DNA from: Halorubrum sp. DM2
GTDB lineage: Archaea; Halobacteriota; Halobacteria; Halobacteriales; Haloferacaceae
Direction: 5' to 3'
Assembly (NCBI RefSeq): GCF_901686465.1
Contig: NZ_LR594487.1
Location: 2,105,650 to 2,169,649, forward strand
Length of the DNA stretch: 64,000 nucleotides
A program made the position numbers and the translations under genes. Shown piece after piece: positions 1-8,486 of this stretch. How positions within the stretch are numbered: position 1 is the stretch's first letter; every line of letters starts with the position of its first letter. The notes below the pieces were generated by a model. That model was not told the DNA's origin and did not search any database. It was given only the letters and a program-made list of their open reading frames with translations.

Positions 1-1474
1 CGAACCGGTCTTCCAACAGGTTGATCGTCTCCGTGACGGTGTAGGTCCCGGGCGCGAACGGCTCGGGCAGCGACGTGATGTACTCGGGCTGTTCGGCCGG
101 CGGGAGGAAGTCCTCCTGCTCGAAGGAGGTGTCGACGCCGCTCCCGTAGGCGGCCGCGACGCCGCCGGTCAGGAGTAGCACCACGACGAACGCGATCGGC
201 GCGTACCGACTGGCGCGCGCGGGGAACGCGAGCAGGCGTCCGAGCGTCGAGTCCTCCGAGGAGATCGGTTTCGAGTTGAACTCGGGGACGCCGTAGCGCT
301 CGCGCAGGCGATCGACCTCCAGCTTCGCCGCGGGCAGGAACAGCCCGAAGATCAGGAAGGTGAACACGATACCGATCGCCGACGCGAGCCCGAGATCGCG
401 GATCGGCGTGAGATCGGAGATGACGTTCGCGCCGAACCCGAACACGGTGGTCACCGTGACGATGACGAACGCGACCATCAGCTGGTTGTTCGCGGTTCGC
501 ATCGCCTCGACGGGTTCGAACCCCTCGACGGTCTCCTCGCGGTAGCGGTTGATGATGTGGATGCCGAAGTCGACGCCGACCGCGAGCAGGAGTACCGGAA
601 CGGCGATCATCTGCTGGTTGAACGGGATCCCCGAGTAGCCGAGGAACCCGAACGTCCACAACACCGTCATCAGAAGCGACAGCAGCCCGAGCGAGAGGTC
701 GATCGGATCGCGGTAGGCGACGACGAGGAACAGCAACAGCAACAGCACCACGACGGGCATCACGATCGTCAGCGAGTCGCCGATCACCTGTCCGGTCTCG
801 GCGTTGGTGATCCCGGTGCCGAACGCTCGGATGTCCGCCGGCTCGTCTTCAGCGATCGAGGCGACCTCCGTCTGGAGGCCCGCGAGATCGTCGAACCCGC
901 TCGGGACGTCGTGCGAGACGACCGTGATCGAGGCGGACGCCGAGGCGCTCGTCGGGTTGAAATCGGTCGCGAGGCTGCGCGAGAACGCCGGGTTCTCGGC
1001 GGCGAGCTGGCGGACGGTCCGGCGCACCTCGGTCTCGGTCGCGCCCTCCAGCGCCCGCCGCTGTTCGGTCACCGTGGTCGCCGAGGGGTCGATCGCCTGC
1101 GCGACGGTCGTGGCCGCCCCGTTCGCGTCCGCCATCCGCAGCGACTCCCGCGACTCGACGCGTTCCAGTACTCGGAGGTTCCTGACGAGCGCCTCCTTCG
1201 AGAGGGCGTTCCCGCTGACGTGGATCAGCTGGGTCGACTCGCCGTTAGCCGCGAACGGGTCCTCGAACTCCTCGTTGACCGCGTCGAGCGCCTCCTGTTC
1301 GTCGAGCCCTTCGGTGAACCCCTCCGTGGGTTCGGTCTCGGTGGAGACGAGCCCGATCCCCCCCGCGAACACGGCGGTCAACAGGAGGAACGCGACGACG
1401 ACCGCGCGCGGGCGGTCGACGATGACGTCGTTGAGGCGTCGTATTCCCGCCTCGATCCGCTCGCCGAGTCGCAT
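1..1474 (-). CDS. RND/MMPL-family transporter, C-terminus beyond window
   Basis: Large inner-membrane exporter of the RND superfamily; about 491 residues are visible and the C-terminal half lies outside the left edge. The ATG at 1474 gives MRLGERIEAGIRRLND followed by a first membrane helix (about residues 22-42), a long extracellular loop (about 43-225) and a cluster of five helices (about 225-390). One of these contains GVDFGIHIINRYREE, the acidic helix typical of haloarchaeal RND/MMPL proteins. It starts three bases after the stop of the NEW3-like gene, so the two form one operon. A divergent TetR gene at 3398 is the likely local regulator. The substrate cannot be told from the sequence. 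Confidence 0.9.
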   Translation of the reverse strand, partial: MRLGERIEAGIRRLNDVIVDRPRAVVVAFLLLTAVFAGGIGLVSTETEPTEGFTEGLDEQEALDAVNEEFEDPFAANGESTQLIHVSGNALSKEALVRNLRVLERVESRESLRMADANGAATTVAQAIDPSATTVTEQRRALEGATETEVRRTVRQLAAENPAFSRSLATDFNPTSASASASITVVSHDVPSGFDDLAGLQTEVASIAEDEPADIRAFGTGITNAETGQVIGDSLTIVMPVVVLLLLLFLVVAYRDPIDLSLGLLSLLMTVLWTFGFLGYSGIPFNQQMIAVPVLLLAVGVDFGIHIINRYREETVEGFEPVEAMRTANNQLMVAFVIVTVTTVFGFGANVISDLTPIRDLGLASAIGIVFTFLIFGLFLPAAKLEVDRLRERYGVPEFNSKPISSEDSTLGRLLAFPARASRYAPIAFVVVLLLTGGVAAAYGSGVDTSFEQEDFLPPAEQPEYITSLPEPFAPGTYTVTETINLLEDRF

Positions 1475-1477
1475 CGC

Positions 1478-3112
1478 TTACCGCCTCCGGTACCAGACGG
1501 CCGCGCCACCGGCCGCGAGGACGACGAGCACGACGACGATCGGACCGATCGGCAGCCCGCCGCCCTCGCTCTCCGTCACGTCGATCGGCACCCGGACCGT
1601 GTCGGACAGCTGGCTGTCGCCGTTGGCGTCGTCGTACCGGAAGTCGAACGAGATCGGGTACGTGCTCCCGGGCGTGGCCGACCCGGTCGCGCTCAGGTCG
1701 AAGGTCATCGTCACGGTCTCGCCCGGTTCGATCGTCTGCGCGTACCCCGTGTCCGTGTCGCCGGTCGCGATCGGATCGTCGGTGAACAGCCGGGCCTCGA
1801 CGTCGCCGACCGTCTCGTTGAGGTTGTTCGTCACCTCGACCGAGAGGGTGCGCTCGCCGCCCGTCTCGAGCGTTCGGTCGGCGACCGCGACGTCGAACCG
1901 GTCGCGCTCGGGCGCGACGTCGAAGAGGAGCTCCAGGTCCTGATAGGCCCGCCGTTCGAGGTCGGCGGTGCGGTACTGGACCGCGACGTCAGCGGTGCGA
2001 GCGACCGCCTCGGCCTCGCCGCCCACCTCGATCGGCAGCCGGAAGTCGGCGGACTCGCCCGGGTCGAGCGTGCCGACGGCGACCGAGCGTTCGACGGGGA
2101 CGACGTTCGGCGACTCCTCGGCGTACTGGACGACGACGTTGCGCGCGGTCGCGGGGCCGTCGTTGGTGACCGTGCCCCGGAGGTCGCCCTGTTCGCCGAC
2201 GTAGAGGTCGGAGTCGACGTCGTCGATCGAGAACCGCTGTTCGGCACCGGGACGGACGCTCGCGGACGGACTCTCGTCGACGCGCTGGTACCCCTCGCTC
2301 GTGTCGAAGGTCACCGTGCCGTCGAGCGCGTACTCGCGGACGGGAGCGCCGGCCGCGAAGGCGACGTCGTAGGTCACGGCCGTTGCCTCGCCGGGCTCCA
2401 ACTGGCCGATCCGGGCGGAGTCACGGGGACTCTGCCCGAAGGTGAGTCCGGCGCTCGCCGACTCCAGCGTGACCGTCGCGCCGCTGGCGGCGTCGGCACC
2501 GACGTTCTCGACCTCGGCTTCGAGCGTCCCCCGGTCGCCGACCCGCGCGTCGGTCGTCACGTTCGTGATCTCGAAGCGGGCGTCGTCGCTCACCTCGACG
2601 GTGACCTCGCGGTCGACGGTCTCCTGCCGGTCGTAGACGACGTTGCCCGACTGCTGGTAGGTATGCGAGTACCGCACCTCGACGTCGATATCGTAGGTGC
2701 CCGGTTCGACGTCGCTCGGGACGCCGACCGCGATCGGTGCCGAGCCGGGTTGATTCTCGGTGACAGCGCCGATCGCCACGGTTCCGGTCTCGACGGTGAG
2801 CGGGGTGCCACCGGCGTCGGCCTCGACGCGAACGTTCCGCGCCGTGGTGACCACCGCACGCGAACTCGACGGCCCCAGGTCGAGGTCGCCGTCGTTCGTC
2901 ACTTGGAGCGTGACGGAGTTGGTCTCGCCGACGTTGACCGTCGGCTGTGCGACGGAGACGGCCAGCTCCGGCGTCCCACGGATCGTCGCGCCGGCCTGCT
3001 GTTGGACGGCGTCGCCGGACTGCCCCGCGACCGAGGCCCCCGCGACCACCACGGTCCCGGAGACGAACAGGGAGACGACGAGGAGCGCGGTGAGCGCGCG
3101 ACGCCCCCTCAC
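1478..3112 (-). CDS. Secreted, membrane-anchored NEW3/S-layer-like domain protein
   Basis: About 544 residues. The GTG at 3112 is chosen because it gives a clean signal sequence (VRGRRALTALLVVSLFVSG); the frame stays open farther upstream but reads as arginine-rich noncoding sequence. The body is a series of beta-rich repeats with phrases such as NVGETNSVTLQVTNDGDLDL, typical of COG1361/NPCBM-associated NEW3 domains. The C-terminus is a single membrane helix followed by arginines (VVVLVVLAAGGAAVWYRRR). In haloarchaea such proteins often sit next to RND transporters and may act as an extracellular partner; that role is inferred from the three-base spacing to the transporter. Confidence 0.85.
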   Translation of the reverse strand: MRGRRALTALLVVSLFVSGTVVVAGASVAGQSGDAVQQQAGATIRGTPELAVSVAQPTVNVGETNSVTLQVTNDGDLDLGPSSSRAVVTTARNVRVEADAGGTPLTVETGTVAIGAVTENQPGSAPIAVGVPSDVEPGTYDIDVEVRYSHTYQQSGNVVYDRQETVDREVTVEVSDDARFEITNVTTDARVGDRGTLEAEVENVGADAASGATVTLESASAGLTFGQSPRDSARIGQLEPGEATAVTYDVAFAAGAPVREYALDGTVTFDTSEGYQRVDESPSASVRPGAEQRFSIDDVDSDLYVGEQGDLRGTVTNDGPATARNVVVQYAEESPNVVPVERSVAVGTLDPGESADFRLPIEVGGEAEAVARTADVAVQYRTADLERRAYQDLELLFDVAPERDRFDVAVADRTLETGGERTLSVEVTNNLNETVGDVEARLFTDDPIATGDTDTGYAQTIEPGETVTMTFDLSATGSATPGSTYPISFDFRYDDANGDSQLSDTVRVPIDVTESEGGGLPIGPIVVVLVVLAAGGAAVWYRRR

Positions 3113-3306
3113 GCCGCCACCTCCTCGCGCCGCGTCGGATCCACGGGCCCGGTGAGACTCGCGTGAGCGCGATCGACCGCATCGTCGGCGGCGTCGCCCT
3201 CGTCTCCGCCACCCGAGCGACGGAGATCTGTTCGGACCGAAGTCACCCGGTCGGTAGTCGGAACGCACAAGGGAGAACGGAGTCGTTTCACACTCTCTGA
3301 AAAACC

Positions 3307-3335
3307 CACGAATCAATAATGTTTTCGTTCGTGGA
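3307..3335. promoter_or_regulatory. Palindromic candidate TetR operator
   Basis: CCACGAA at 3307-3313 is matched exactly by TTCGTGG at 3329-3335, around an AT-rich 15-base centre. It lies between the divergent starts of the NEW3/RND operon (3112) and the TetR gene (3398). A dyad of this size in a divergent intergenic region is the usual arrangement for a TetR-family self-regulator. Its function is inferred from position only. Confidence 0.5.
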
Positions 3336-3397
3336 ATCGTACGCCGGTGTATGTCGATTCAGAACCGTTACCCCGAACCGACGCGTCGGCCGATCCG

Positions 3398-4033
3398 ATG
3401 ACTCGGTTCAGCGACGAGGACCGCGAGCGGATCCGCGGGGAGTTGGTCGAGGCGGGCCGCGAGCTGTTCACCAGACACGGCTTCGAGCGGACGCGGATCA
3501 AGGACGTGACCGAGGCCGTCGACATCGGGACGAGCACGTTCTACCAGTTCTTCGACTCGAAGGAGACGCTGTACGTCGCCGTGCTGAAACGGGAGCGCGA
3601 CCGGCTCATCGAGCAGGTCGACGCCGCGGTCGCGGACGCCGCGACACCGCGCGAGGAGGTTCGGACGATGCTCGAGACGCTGTTCGACGAGGTTCGCTCC
3701 GACCCGCTCATCTCGCGGATGATCGTCGACAACGAGCTCCAAGCGCTGCTCGATCAGCTCTCCGAGTCCGAGCGGGAGTCGCTCGCGGCCGACACGCCGG
3801 GCGAGCCGCTGGGCTACGCCGACCGATGGGTCGAGGACCCGTCGTTCCGGTTCGACGACCCCGACCTCGTCCGGGACGCGGTCACCTCGCTGGTCTTCAC
3901 CACGCGCTCACAGGAGCTGGTGCGCGAGCCCGGCACCACGACCGACCCCACCCGCGTCGACCGAGCGCTGATCGACACCATCGTCGACGGGCTGTTCGTC
4001 GACGGCGCGGGCGAGGCGGCCGACGGCGAGTGA
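3398..4033 (+). CDS. TetR/AcrR-family transcriptional regulator
   Basis: 211 residues. The N-terminal helix-turn-helix runs from about residue 5 to 55 (RIRGELVEAGRELFTRHGFE, then RIKDVTEAVDIGTSTFYQFF), the standard TetR_N pattern; the remainder is an alpha-helical ligand-binding domain. The ATG at 3398 puts the HTH near the N-terminus; an upstream in-frame ATG at 3347 would add 17 residues and is less likely. It is transcribed away from the RND/NEW3 operon and probably represses it in response to an exported compound, a common TetR-pump pairing. Ligand unknown. Confidence 0.9.
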   Translation: MTRFSDEDRERIRGELVEAGRELFTRHGFERTRIKDVTEAVDIGTSTFYQFFDSKETLYVAVLKRERDRLIEQVDAAVADAATPREEVRTMLETLFDEVRSDPLISRMIVDNELQALLDQLSESERESLAADTPGEPLGYADRWVEDPSFRFDDPDLVRDAVTSLVFTTRSQELVREPGTTTDPTRVDRALIDTIVDGLFVDGAGEAADGE

Positions 4034-4276
4034 GACGGTCTGTGTTGAAAAGCAGCGCCGCGTGGCGACGACCGCAGTCGGGACGTACCGAATCGGTGTG
4101 ACTCCCGAGCGCAACGATCCGCAAAAAACGGCCGAAACGACCCGGCGAACTCCCCTCCCGCACTCGCTCGCTCGTGACGGGCGCGAAGGTGACCGTCCTC
4201 ACGCACGCACGGAAGGTGTCCCCCTCGCGACGAGTGGTTCGCGCTGATCGCCCGCGCTCCGACGCCGACGAACCGG

Positions 4277-4396
4277 TCAGCGGTCGGCGACGCAGACGGC
4301 GCACGCGATCGTCACGCCGAGGGCGAGCGCGGTGCTCACGGCGAGAACGACCGTCGGTGAGGTGTTCGCGGCCACGCTGAACGCCATCGCAGACAT
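4277..4396 (-). CDS. 39-residue single-helix membrane protein
   Basis: A short frame from the ATG at 4396 encodes MSAMAFSVAANTSPTVVLAV and continues as one hydrophobic helix ending in CVADR. A TATA-like stretch (CTTAAATAG on the minus strand, about 4421-4429) sits about 28 bases before the ATG, the spacing of a leaderless haloarchaeal transcript, and is the only AT-rich patch nearby. No family recognised. It could be a regulatory microprotein; that is speculation. Confidence 0.55.
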   Translation of the reverse strand: MSAMAFSVAANTSPTVVLAVSTALALGVTIACAVCVADR

Positions 4397-4792
4397 ACTC
4401 TAATTCCGGCCGAGCGCTATTTAAGACAAACTCTCTCGTCTCGCGAGTGGTCCCGATCGCTCGGGCGTCAGCACGGCGCTCGTGAGGGCGAGGTGGTCGC
4501 CGCCGCGTCCGCGCCGTCACGCTCGATGACGAGCCGGACGCACAGGCATCGCTCCGCGGGAGCGACGGATCGGGCGGGAACGCGGACGACCGAGCAAAAT
4601 TCCCTCCCGTGCCCGGTCGCCCGCGAGGGCACTCTCGCGCCCGTCCTCGCGTACGCACGCAAAGGAACAACGCGCCGAATCGCTCGGACGGACGCCAGCC
4701 GCACACCGGTTCCGACGGTCGACCGCGTTCGATCCGGGTTCGCGGCCGCATCGAACCGAACCGCTCAAGCGACCGATCGATCGTCTCCCGGC
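4397..4792. other. Intergenic stretch
   Basis: No convincing gene. It holds the TATA-like box of the small gene at 4277-4396 and one copy (4568-4596) of a 29-base direct repeat whose partner lies at 5006-5034. The rest shows no clear structure to me. Confidence 0.5.
4568..4596 (+). repeat. Direct repeat, left copy
   Basis: Begins GATCGGGCGGGAACGCGGAC and matches 5006-5034 at 26 of 29 positions. The two copies are 438 bases apart and bracket the HNH-associated repeat gene at 4793-4984. Confidence 0.6.
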
Positions 4793-4984
4793 ATGCCCTC
4801 GTACAGCGACGAGGACCTCCTCGACGAGATCCGCCGCGTCGCCCACGTCGCCGACGCCGACAACGCCCCGACGCTCCAGCGGTTCGACGAGCACGGCGAG
4901 ATCGCGGACACGACGGTCGTGCGACGGTTCGGCTCGTGGGGCGAGGCGGCTGCCGCAGCGTTCGATGACGACACGGACGCGTAG
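4793..4984 (+). CDS. Homing-endonuclease-associated repeat (HNH_repeat) protein
   Basis: 63 residues forming one complete homing-endonuclease-associated repeat: YSDEDLLDEIRRVA, a middle segment TLQRFDEHGEIADTTVVRRF, and FGSWGEAAAAAF. In haloarchaea this fold usually occurs in several copies beside an HNH nuclease, where it binds DNA; here it stands alone with no nuclease. The ATG at 4793 places the repeat at the very N-terminus. It is bracketed by a near-identical 29-base direct repeat, which hints at past mobility. Probably a small DNA-binding protein. Confidence 0.7.
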   Translation: MPSYSDEDLLDEIRRVAHVADADNAPTLQRFDEHGEIADTTVVRRFGSWGEAAAAAFDDDTDA

Positions 4985-5005
4985 CCACCGCTCTACGAGC
5001 GAGTC

Positions 5006-5034
5006 GATCGGGCGGGAACGCAGACGACTGGGCA
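5006..5034 (+). repeat. Direct repeat, right copy
   Basis: Partner of 4568-4596 with three mismatches, located 21 bases after the stop of the HNH-associated repeat gene. Confidence 0.6.
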
Positions 5035-5060
5035 GGTCCCTACCCTGAAAACAGCACCCA

Positions 5061-5146
5061 GTCGCCTGAGAGGGTCCGAACCCAGTCTCACCTACGCCGC
5101 AGCGCCCATGTAGGTGTTCCGGTCCAACGCTCTGCTCAGGCGCGAC
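5061..5146. ncRNA. Candidate three-helix structured RNA, strand unknown
   Basis: CGCCTGAG (5063-5070) pairs exactly with CTCAGGCG (5135-5142). Inside it, GGGT/ACCC (5072-5083) and CACCTAC/GTAGGTG (5089-5095, 5110-5116) form two more hairpins, giving a multi-branched fold. On the minus strand it contains GGGTTCGGACCC, which recalls a tRNA T-arm, but no proper tRNA can be drawn. No promoter is obvious on either strand. It lies between the HNH-associated gene and the S-layer promoter. It could also be a DNA structure or a decayed tRNA-derived integration site. Confidence 0.35.
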
Positions 5147-5262
5147 CACGATCCACCGCGAACCAGCCGTATGCCTCCATTACTCTCAATCTTGAAAACG
5201 GTCGTCTGACGCCCGCTACGGGCCATGAGGGGCGTTCACACACGCCGGGAGGCCACACAAAG

Positions 5263-5272
5263 CATTTATACC
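5263..5272 (+). promoter_or_regulatory. TATA box of the S-layer gene
   Basis: CATTTATACC preceded by CACAAAG, a good archaeal TATA/BRE pair. Transcription would begin near 5293-5298, leaving a leader of about 145-150 bases before the ATG at 5443. A long leader is known for the Haloferax S-layer gene. The leader also contains an in-frame ATG at 5314. Confidence 0.65.
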
Positions 5273-5442
5273 CGACGATAGTTGTTACGGACGCAGACCC
5301 TACCCGGTGCAGAATGCGACGCCGATTGCGAGTAATCCCGGTCGAGTCCGGTCGCGCCCTCGATGCGATGTTGGTCGATGACGAACGGGCGACTAAGATT
5401 GGGGCAAAGCAGGGTGTCGCGACGCAGAACACAACAACAACA

Positions 5443-8427
5443 ATGACAAACGATACAAACTATCGCGGGAAGGCCAACGCGGTCTTCTTCGCGGCGGTCA
5501 TGGTCATCTCCATGGTTGCGGTCGGATTTGCTGCCGCCCCCGCGGCTGCGGCAGGATCCACCAATGTGGACATTTCGTACAATGTCCCGACAGATGGACA
5601 GACCATTACAACCGGTACCGAAGTAGCACCGAACGCCACCGTCTCAGTTACTGGTGGTTCGGATAACCTCAATGAGAGTAACGTTGGAGATGGTGACGTA
5701 CTCGCGTTCCAGGTAGACTCTGGTAGCGGGTTCGAGACCATCGACTCCGTTGACTTCTCGACAATCAACATCGCTCCGAGTGAGAGCGAAGACATAGTCT
5801 TCGACGGTGCCGAATCCGCTATCGGTGATCTTGAAGCGGGTTCCTACACCCACCGTGTCGCTCTGCTCGATTCGAGTGATGCTGTTGTTAGTGACACTGA
5901 TGGCGACTACGCCTCCAGTGATCAGACGCTGAACGTTGAGGATCCGGATGTTGCCTACGAAGTCAACGGCAACACCCAGTCCATCTACTACCAGGGTCAG
6001 GACATCAACGCGACGGGGCTCGCACCGAATACGGACTACACGCTCCGTTTCGTTGATGACTTCGAGAGTGACGGCACGATCTCGTCCAGCTCGTTCGAAG
6101 CCGAGTACGAGGCAGACGCTGACGGTATCGTCGAGATCGATTCGAGCAGCCTCGAATCGGGCGATTACTTCCTCCGCGGCCCCGGTATTGCGGAGAACCG
6201 CGACAATAGCTTCGAGCTGACTGTTCAGGACTTCAGCGCAGAGTGGGCTGAGGACTCCTACAACACTGGTGACGAGGCAGCTGAGCTGGAAGTCGATTCC
6301 CAGCGGAACAGCTACAACGTCATCATCAGCTCGGACAGCCTTGATTACGACGAACTCTCGAACCTGTTCGCTGACGCCGACGGCCCGATCGCCGGTGTCA
6401 GTGCTAACGAGAACGAGGACGATGACGAATACATCGTCCGCGGGTTCCGCGATGACTCGATTATCGCGAACTTCAGCAACACTGACCTCAGTGCCGGTGA
6501 CTACGAGTTTGACCTCGAGGTCTACGACACCGAGGCTTCGGACTCTGCCGCCGTGACCCTCGAAGAAGAGGACGCAAACGCAGGCTTCGCTAACAGTGTT
6601 ACCACCAGCGCATCTGGTGACGTCGTCGAGTTCACCGTCGAACTCGAAGACACTGACAGTACCTTCGTCAGCATCGGCGGAGACAGTGTCGGCTACTTCG
6701 ATGTCGTGTACGTCGAAGACGACAACGATGACGATGAAGTGACCTTCCAGGTCAACACGCGTACGCTCGGCACCGACGAAGCCGACAGCGCGTACTCCAC
6801 AGAAGAGGATATCGTCGAGCCTGACGCGGCAGGCGAGGGCGCTACCTTCGAAGACGATAACGGAAACACCTACAGCGACGCTGAAGCTTTCCGCACCAGC
6901 CAGGACGGTCTTGATCAGGGCGACCTGATCCGTCCGATCCAGCCCGGTGAGTACGACCTCATCGCTAGTGACGGTGAGTTCGTTGCCGACAGCGACAACG
7001 AACTCGTTATTGACAACGAACTCGACATCGCGACGCTCGACCTCACGACGCCGACAATTGACGGCGTCACGACGCACGTCGCGCCGTCTGCGTCGACTGA
7101 CGACGCCGACAATGTCGAGCAACTTCTCGAAGAGGTGAACGTGAGCGAAAACGTTGCCCTGAACGACCGGATGGTCATTCAGGTCGAAGCTGACGGTGTC
7201 GAAGGCGACATCGCGCAGCGCAGCGGTGCGAACCTCTACGAGCTTGATGAGGGCGTTGATGGGCAGTACCTCAATCAGCTCATCGACGCTGACGAGCAGG
7301 CTGTGACCTTCGATGTTGAAGCAACGTCGGCGACTGCGAACCAGGACCCGGCCCAGCTCAACTTCGACCAGACAACCGTCTACTTCGGTGACGGCCAGTT
7401 CTTCGTCGTGGTCGACACGCGCCAGAGTAACGCGTTCGACCGCTCGGTCTCCGACGGTGACTCCTTCGATGTCACCTACGAGTACGAGACCGACGAAGAC
7501 GAGCGTTACCGCTTCGTGTCCGGATCGCCGCCGGTGTGGGACAGCAACGACAACGCTGACTCCTTCCCGTACTTCGGGTCTGATGAGGGGGCGTCCGCTG
7601 AGACTTCCTTCACGCTCGAAGACCGCGAGGCAACCTTCGACAACGAGAACGCTGACGGCGACATTGAAGTCGAAGTCGCTGAAGACGCGACCCTGTCGGG
7701 TACGACGAATGTCGCCCCCGGCACGGAGATCAGCGTCCGCCTGCGCTCGGCTTCGGGTGTCTCCCCGCAGTTCATCCAGACAGATGACGACATAGAGGTT
7801 GCCGAGGACGGAACGTTCGAGGCAACGGTCGACTCGACTGAAGGTGAAGTCGGTACCGAAGCGACGGCTCGCTTCCGCGTCGGCAGCACCAACGTTGAGG
7901 AGGCTGACGCCATCCTCGTCGAATCGGTCGAGCAGTCCGCGACCTTCGAGGTCTCGGACCTGAACCCTGAGGAAGCCACCGCGACGGCTGGCGACTCGGT
8001 CGACGTTTCGGCGACGATCGAGAACACCGGCAACGCGGAAGGCACCCAGACTGTCGCGCTCACGCTTGACGGCGACGAGCTGGACACGACGGAAGTGACG
8101 CTCGCCGATGGTAACAGTACCACCGTCGAGTTCACGGCCGACACGTCCGGTCTCGAAGCCGGCGACTACGAGCACGGCGTTGCCACCGACAACGATGAGG
8201 CAACCGGCACGCTGACCATCGAGGCCAGCGGCGACGGCTCCGGTGACGACTCCTCTGGTGACGACTCCAGCGGAGACGACTCCTCTGGTGACGACTCCAG
8301 CGGAGACGACTCCTCTGGTGACTCCAGCGGCGACTCCACCGACGACGGTGCGCCCGGCTTCGGCGCGCTCGTCGCGCTCGTCGCCCTCATCGCTGCTGCG
8401 CTGATCGCGACCCGCCGCAACGACTAA
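5443..8427 (+). CDS. S-layer glycoprotein
   Basis: 994 residues; the main cell-wall protein. The ATG at 5443 gives a Sec signal peptide with a hydrophobic core (about residues 13-37) ending AAPAAAAG. The body is acidic and beta-rich with N-glycosylation sequons (for example NATV, NESN, NATG, NFSN, NVSE, NSTT). A C-terminal Ser/Gly/Asp linker of repeated SSGDD units precedes the PGF motif, a hydrophobic helix and RRND, the signal for archaeosortase A processing and lipid anchoring. Unlike its neighbours the gene uses many T-ending codons (GAT, GTT, ACT), consistent with very high expression or a separate history. An in-frame ATG at 5314 would add 43 residues ahead of the signal and is not favoured. 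Confidence 0.93.
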   Translation: MTNDTNYRGKANAVFFAAVMVISMVAVGFAAAPAAAAGSTNVDISYNVPTDGQTITTGTEVAPNATVSVTGGSDNLNESNVGDGDVLAFQVDSGSGFETIDSVDFSTINIAPSESEDIVFDGAESAIGDLEAGSYTHRVALLDSSDAVVSDTDGDYASSDQTLNVEDPDVAYEVNGNTQSIYYQGQDINATGLAPNTDYTLRFVDDFESDGTISSSSFEAEYEADADGIVEIDSSSLESGDYFLRGPGIAENRDNSFELTVQDFSAEWAEDSYNTGDEAAELEVDSQRNSYNVIISSDSLDYDELSNLFADADGPIAGVSANENEDDDEYIVRGFRDDSIIANFSNTDLSAGDYEFDLEVYDTEASDSAAVTLEEEDANAGFANSVTTSASGDVVEFTVELEDTDSTFVSIGGDSVGYFDVVYVEDDNDDDEVTFQVNTRTLGTDEADSAYSTEEDIVEPDAAGEGATFEDDNGNTYSDAEAFRTSQDGLDQGDLIRPIQPGEYDLIASDGEFVADSDNELVIDNELDIATLDLTTPTIDGVTTHVAPSASTDDADNVEQLLEEVNVSENVALNDRMVIQVEADGVEGDIAQRSGANLYELDEGVDGQYLNQLIDADEQAVTFDVEATSATANQDPAQLNFDQTTVYFGDGQFFVVVDTRQSNAFDRSVSDGDSFDVTYEYETDEDERYRFVSGSPPVWDSNDNADSFPYFGSDEGASAETSFTLEDREATFDNENADGDIEVEVAEDATLSGTTNVAPGTEISVRLRSASGVSPQFIQTDDDIEVAEDGTFEATVDSTEGEVGTEATARFRVGSTNVEEADAILVESVEQSATFEVSDLNPEEATATAGDSVDVSATIENTGNAEGTQTVALTLDGDELDTTEVTLADGNSTTVEFTADTSGLEAGDYEHGVATDNDEATGTLTIEASGDGSGDDSSGDDSSGDDSSGDDSSGDDSSGDSSGDSTDDGAPGFGALVALVALIAAALIATRRND
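8241..8325 (+). repeat. In-frame 30-bp repeats in the S-layer linker
   Basis: The 30-base unit beginning TCCTCTGGTGACGACTCCAG recurs head to tail and encodes (SSGDD)2. It forms the low-complexity linker before the PGF anchor. Many S-layer proteins carry a threonine-rich, O-glycosylated linker here; this one has serine but almost no threonine. Copy number is likely variable between strains. Confidence 0.8.
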
Positions 8428-8466
8428 CCTCGTTGCCTGACGGTCGCGACTCGTAGCTTCCGAACC

Positions 8467-8486
8467 ATCGGCCCTCGCGGGCCGAT
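8467..8486 (+). terminator. Hairpin terminator after the S-layer gene
   Basis: ATCGGCCC (8467-8474), loop TCGC, GGGCCGAT (8479-8486): a perfect 8-bp stem 39 bases after the stop codon, followed within 20 bases by a T-rich run (TCTTTCTTTA, 8499-8508). The remaining gap up to 8859 shows no gene. Confidence 0.6.

Noticed and set aside
557-3166. An 869-codon open frame on the plus strand
   Set aside because: It is the antisense of the RND and NEW3 genes; Arg/Asp-rich composition typical of antisense frames in GC-rich halophile DNA.
5061-5146. SRP RNA or an intact tRNA
   Set aside because: No SRP helix-8 motif is present and no cloverleaf with proper arm lengths can be drawn; left as an unassigned structured candidate.
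8241-8325. CRISPR-like repeats
   Set aside because: Repeats are contiguous, without spacers, and encode the S-layer linker.
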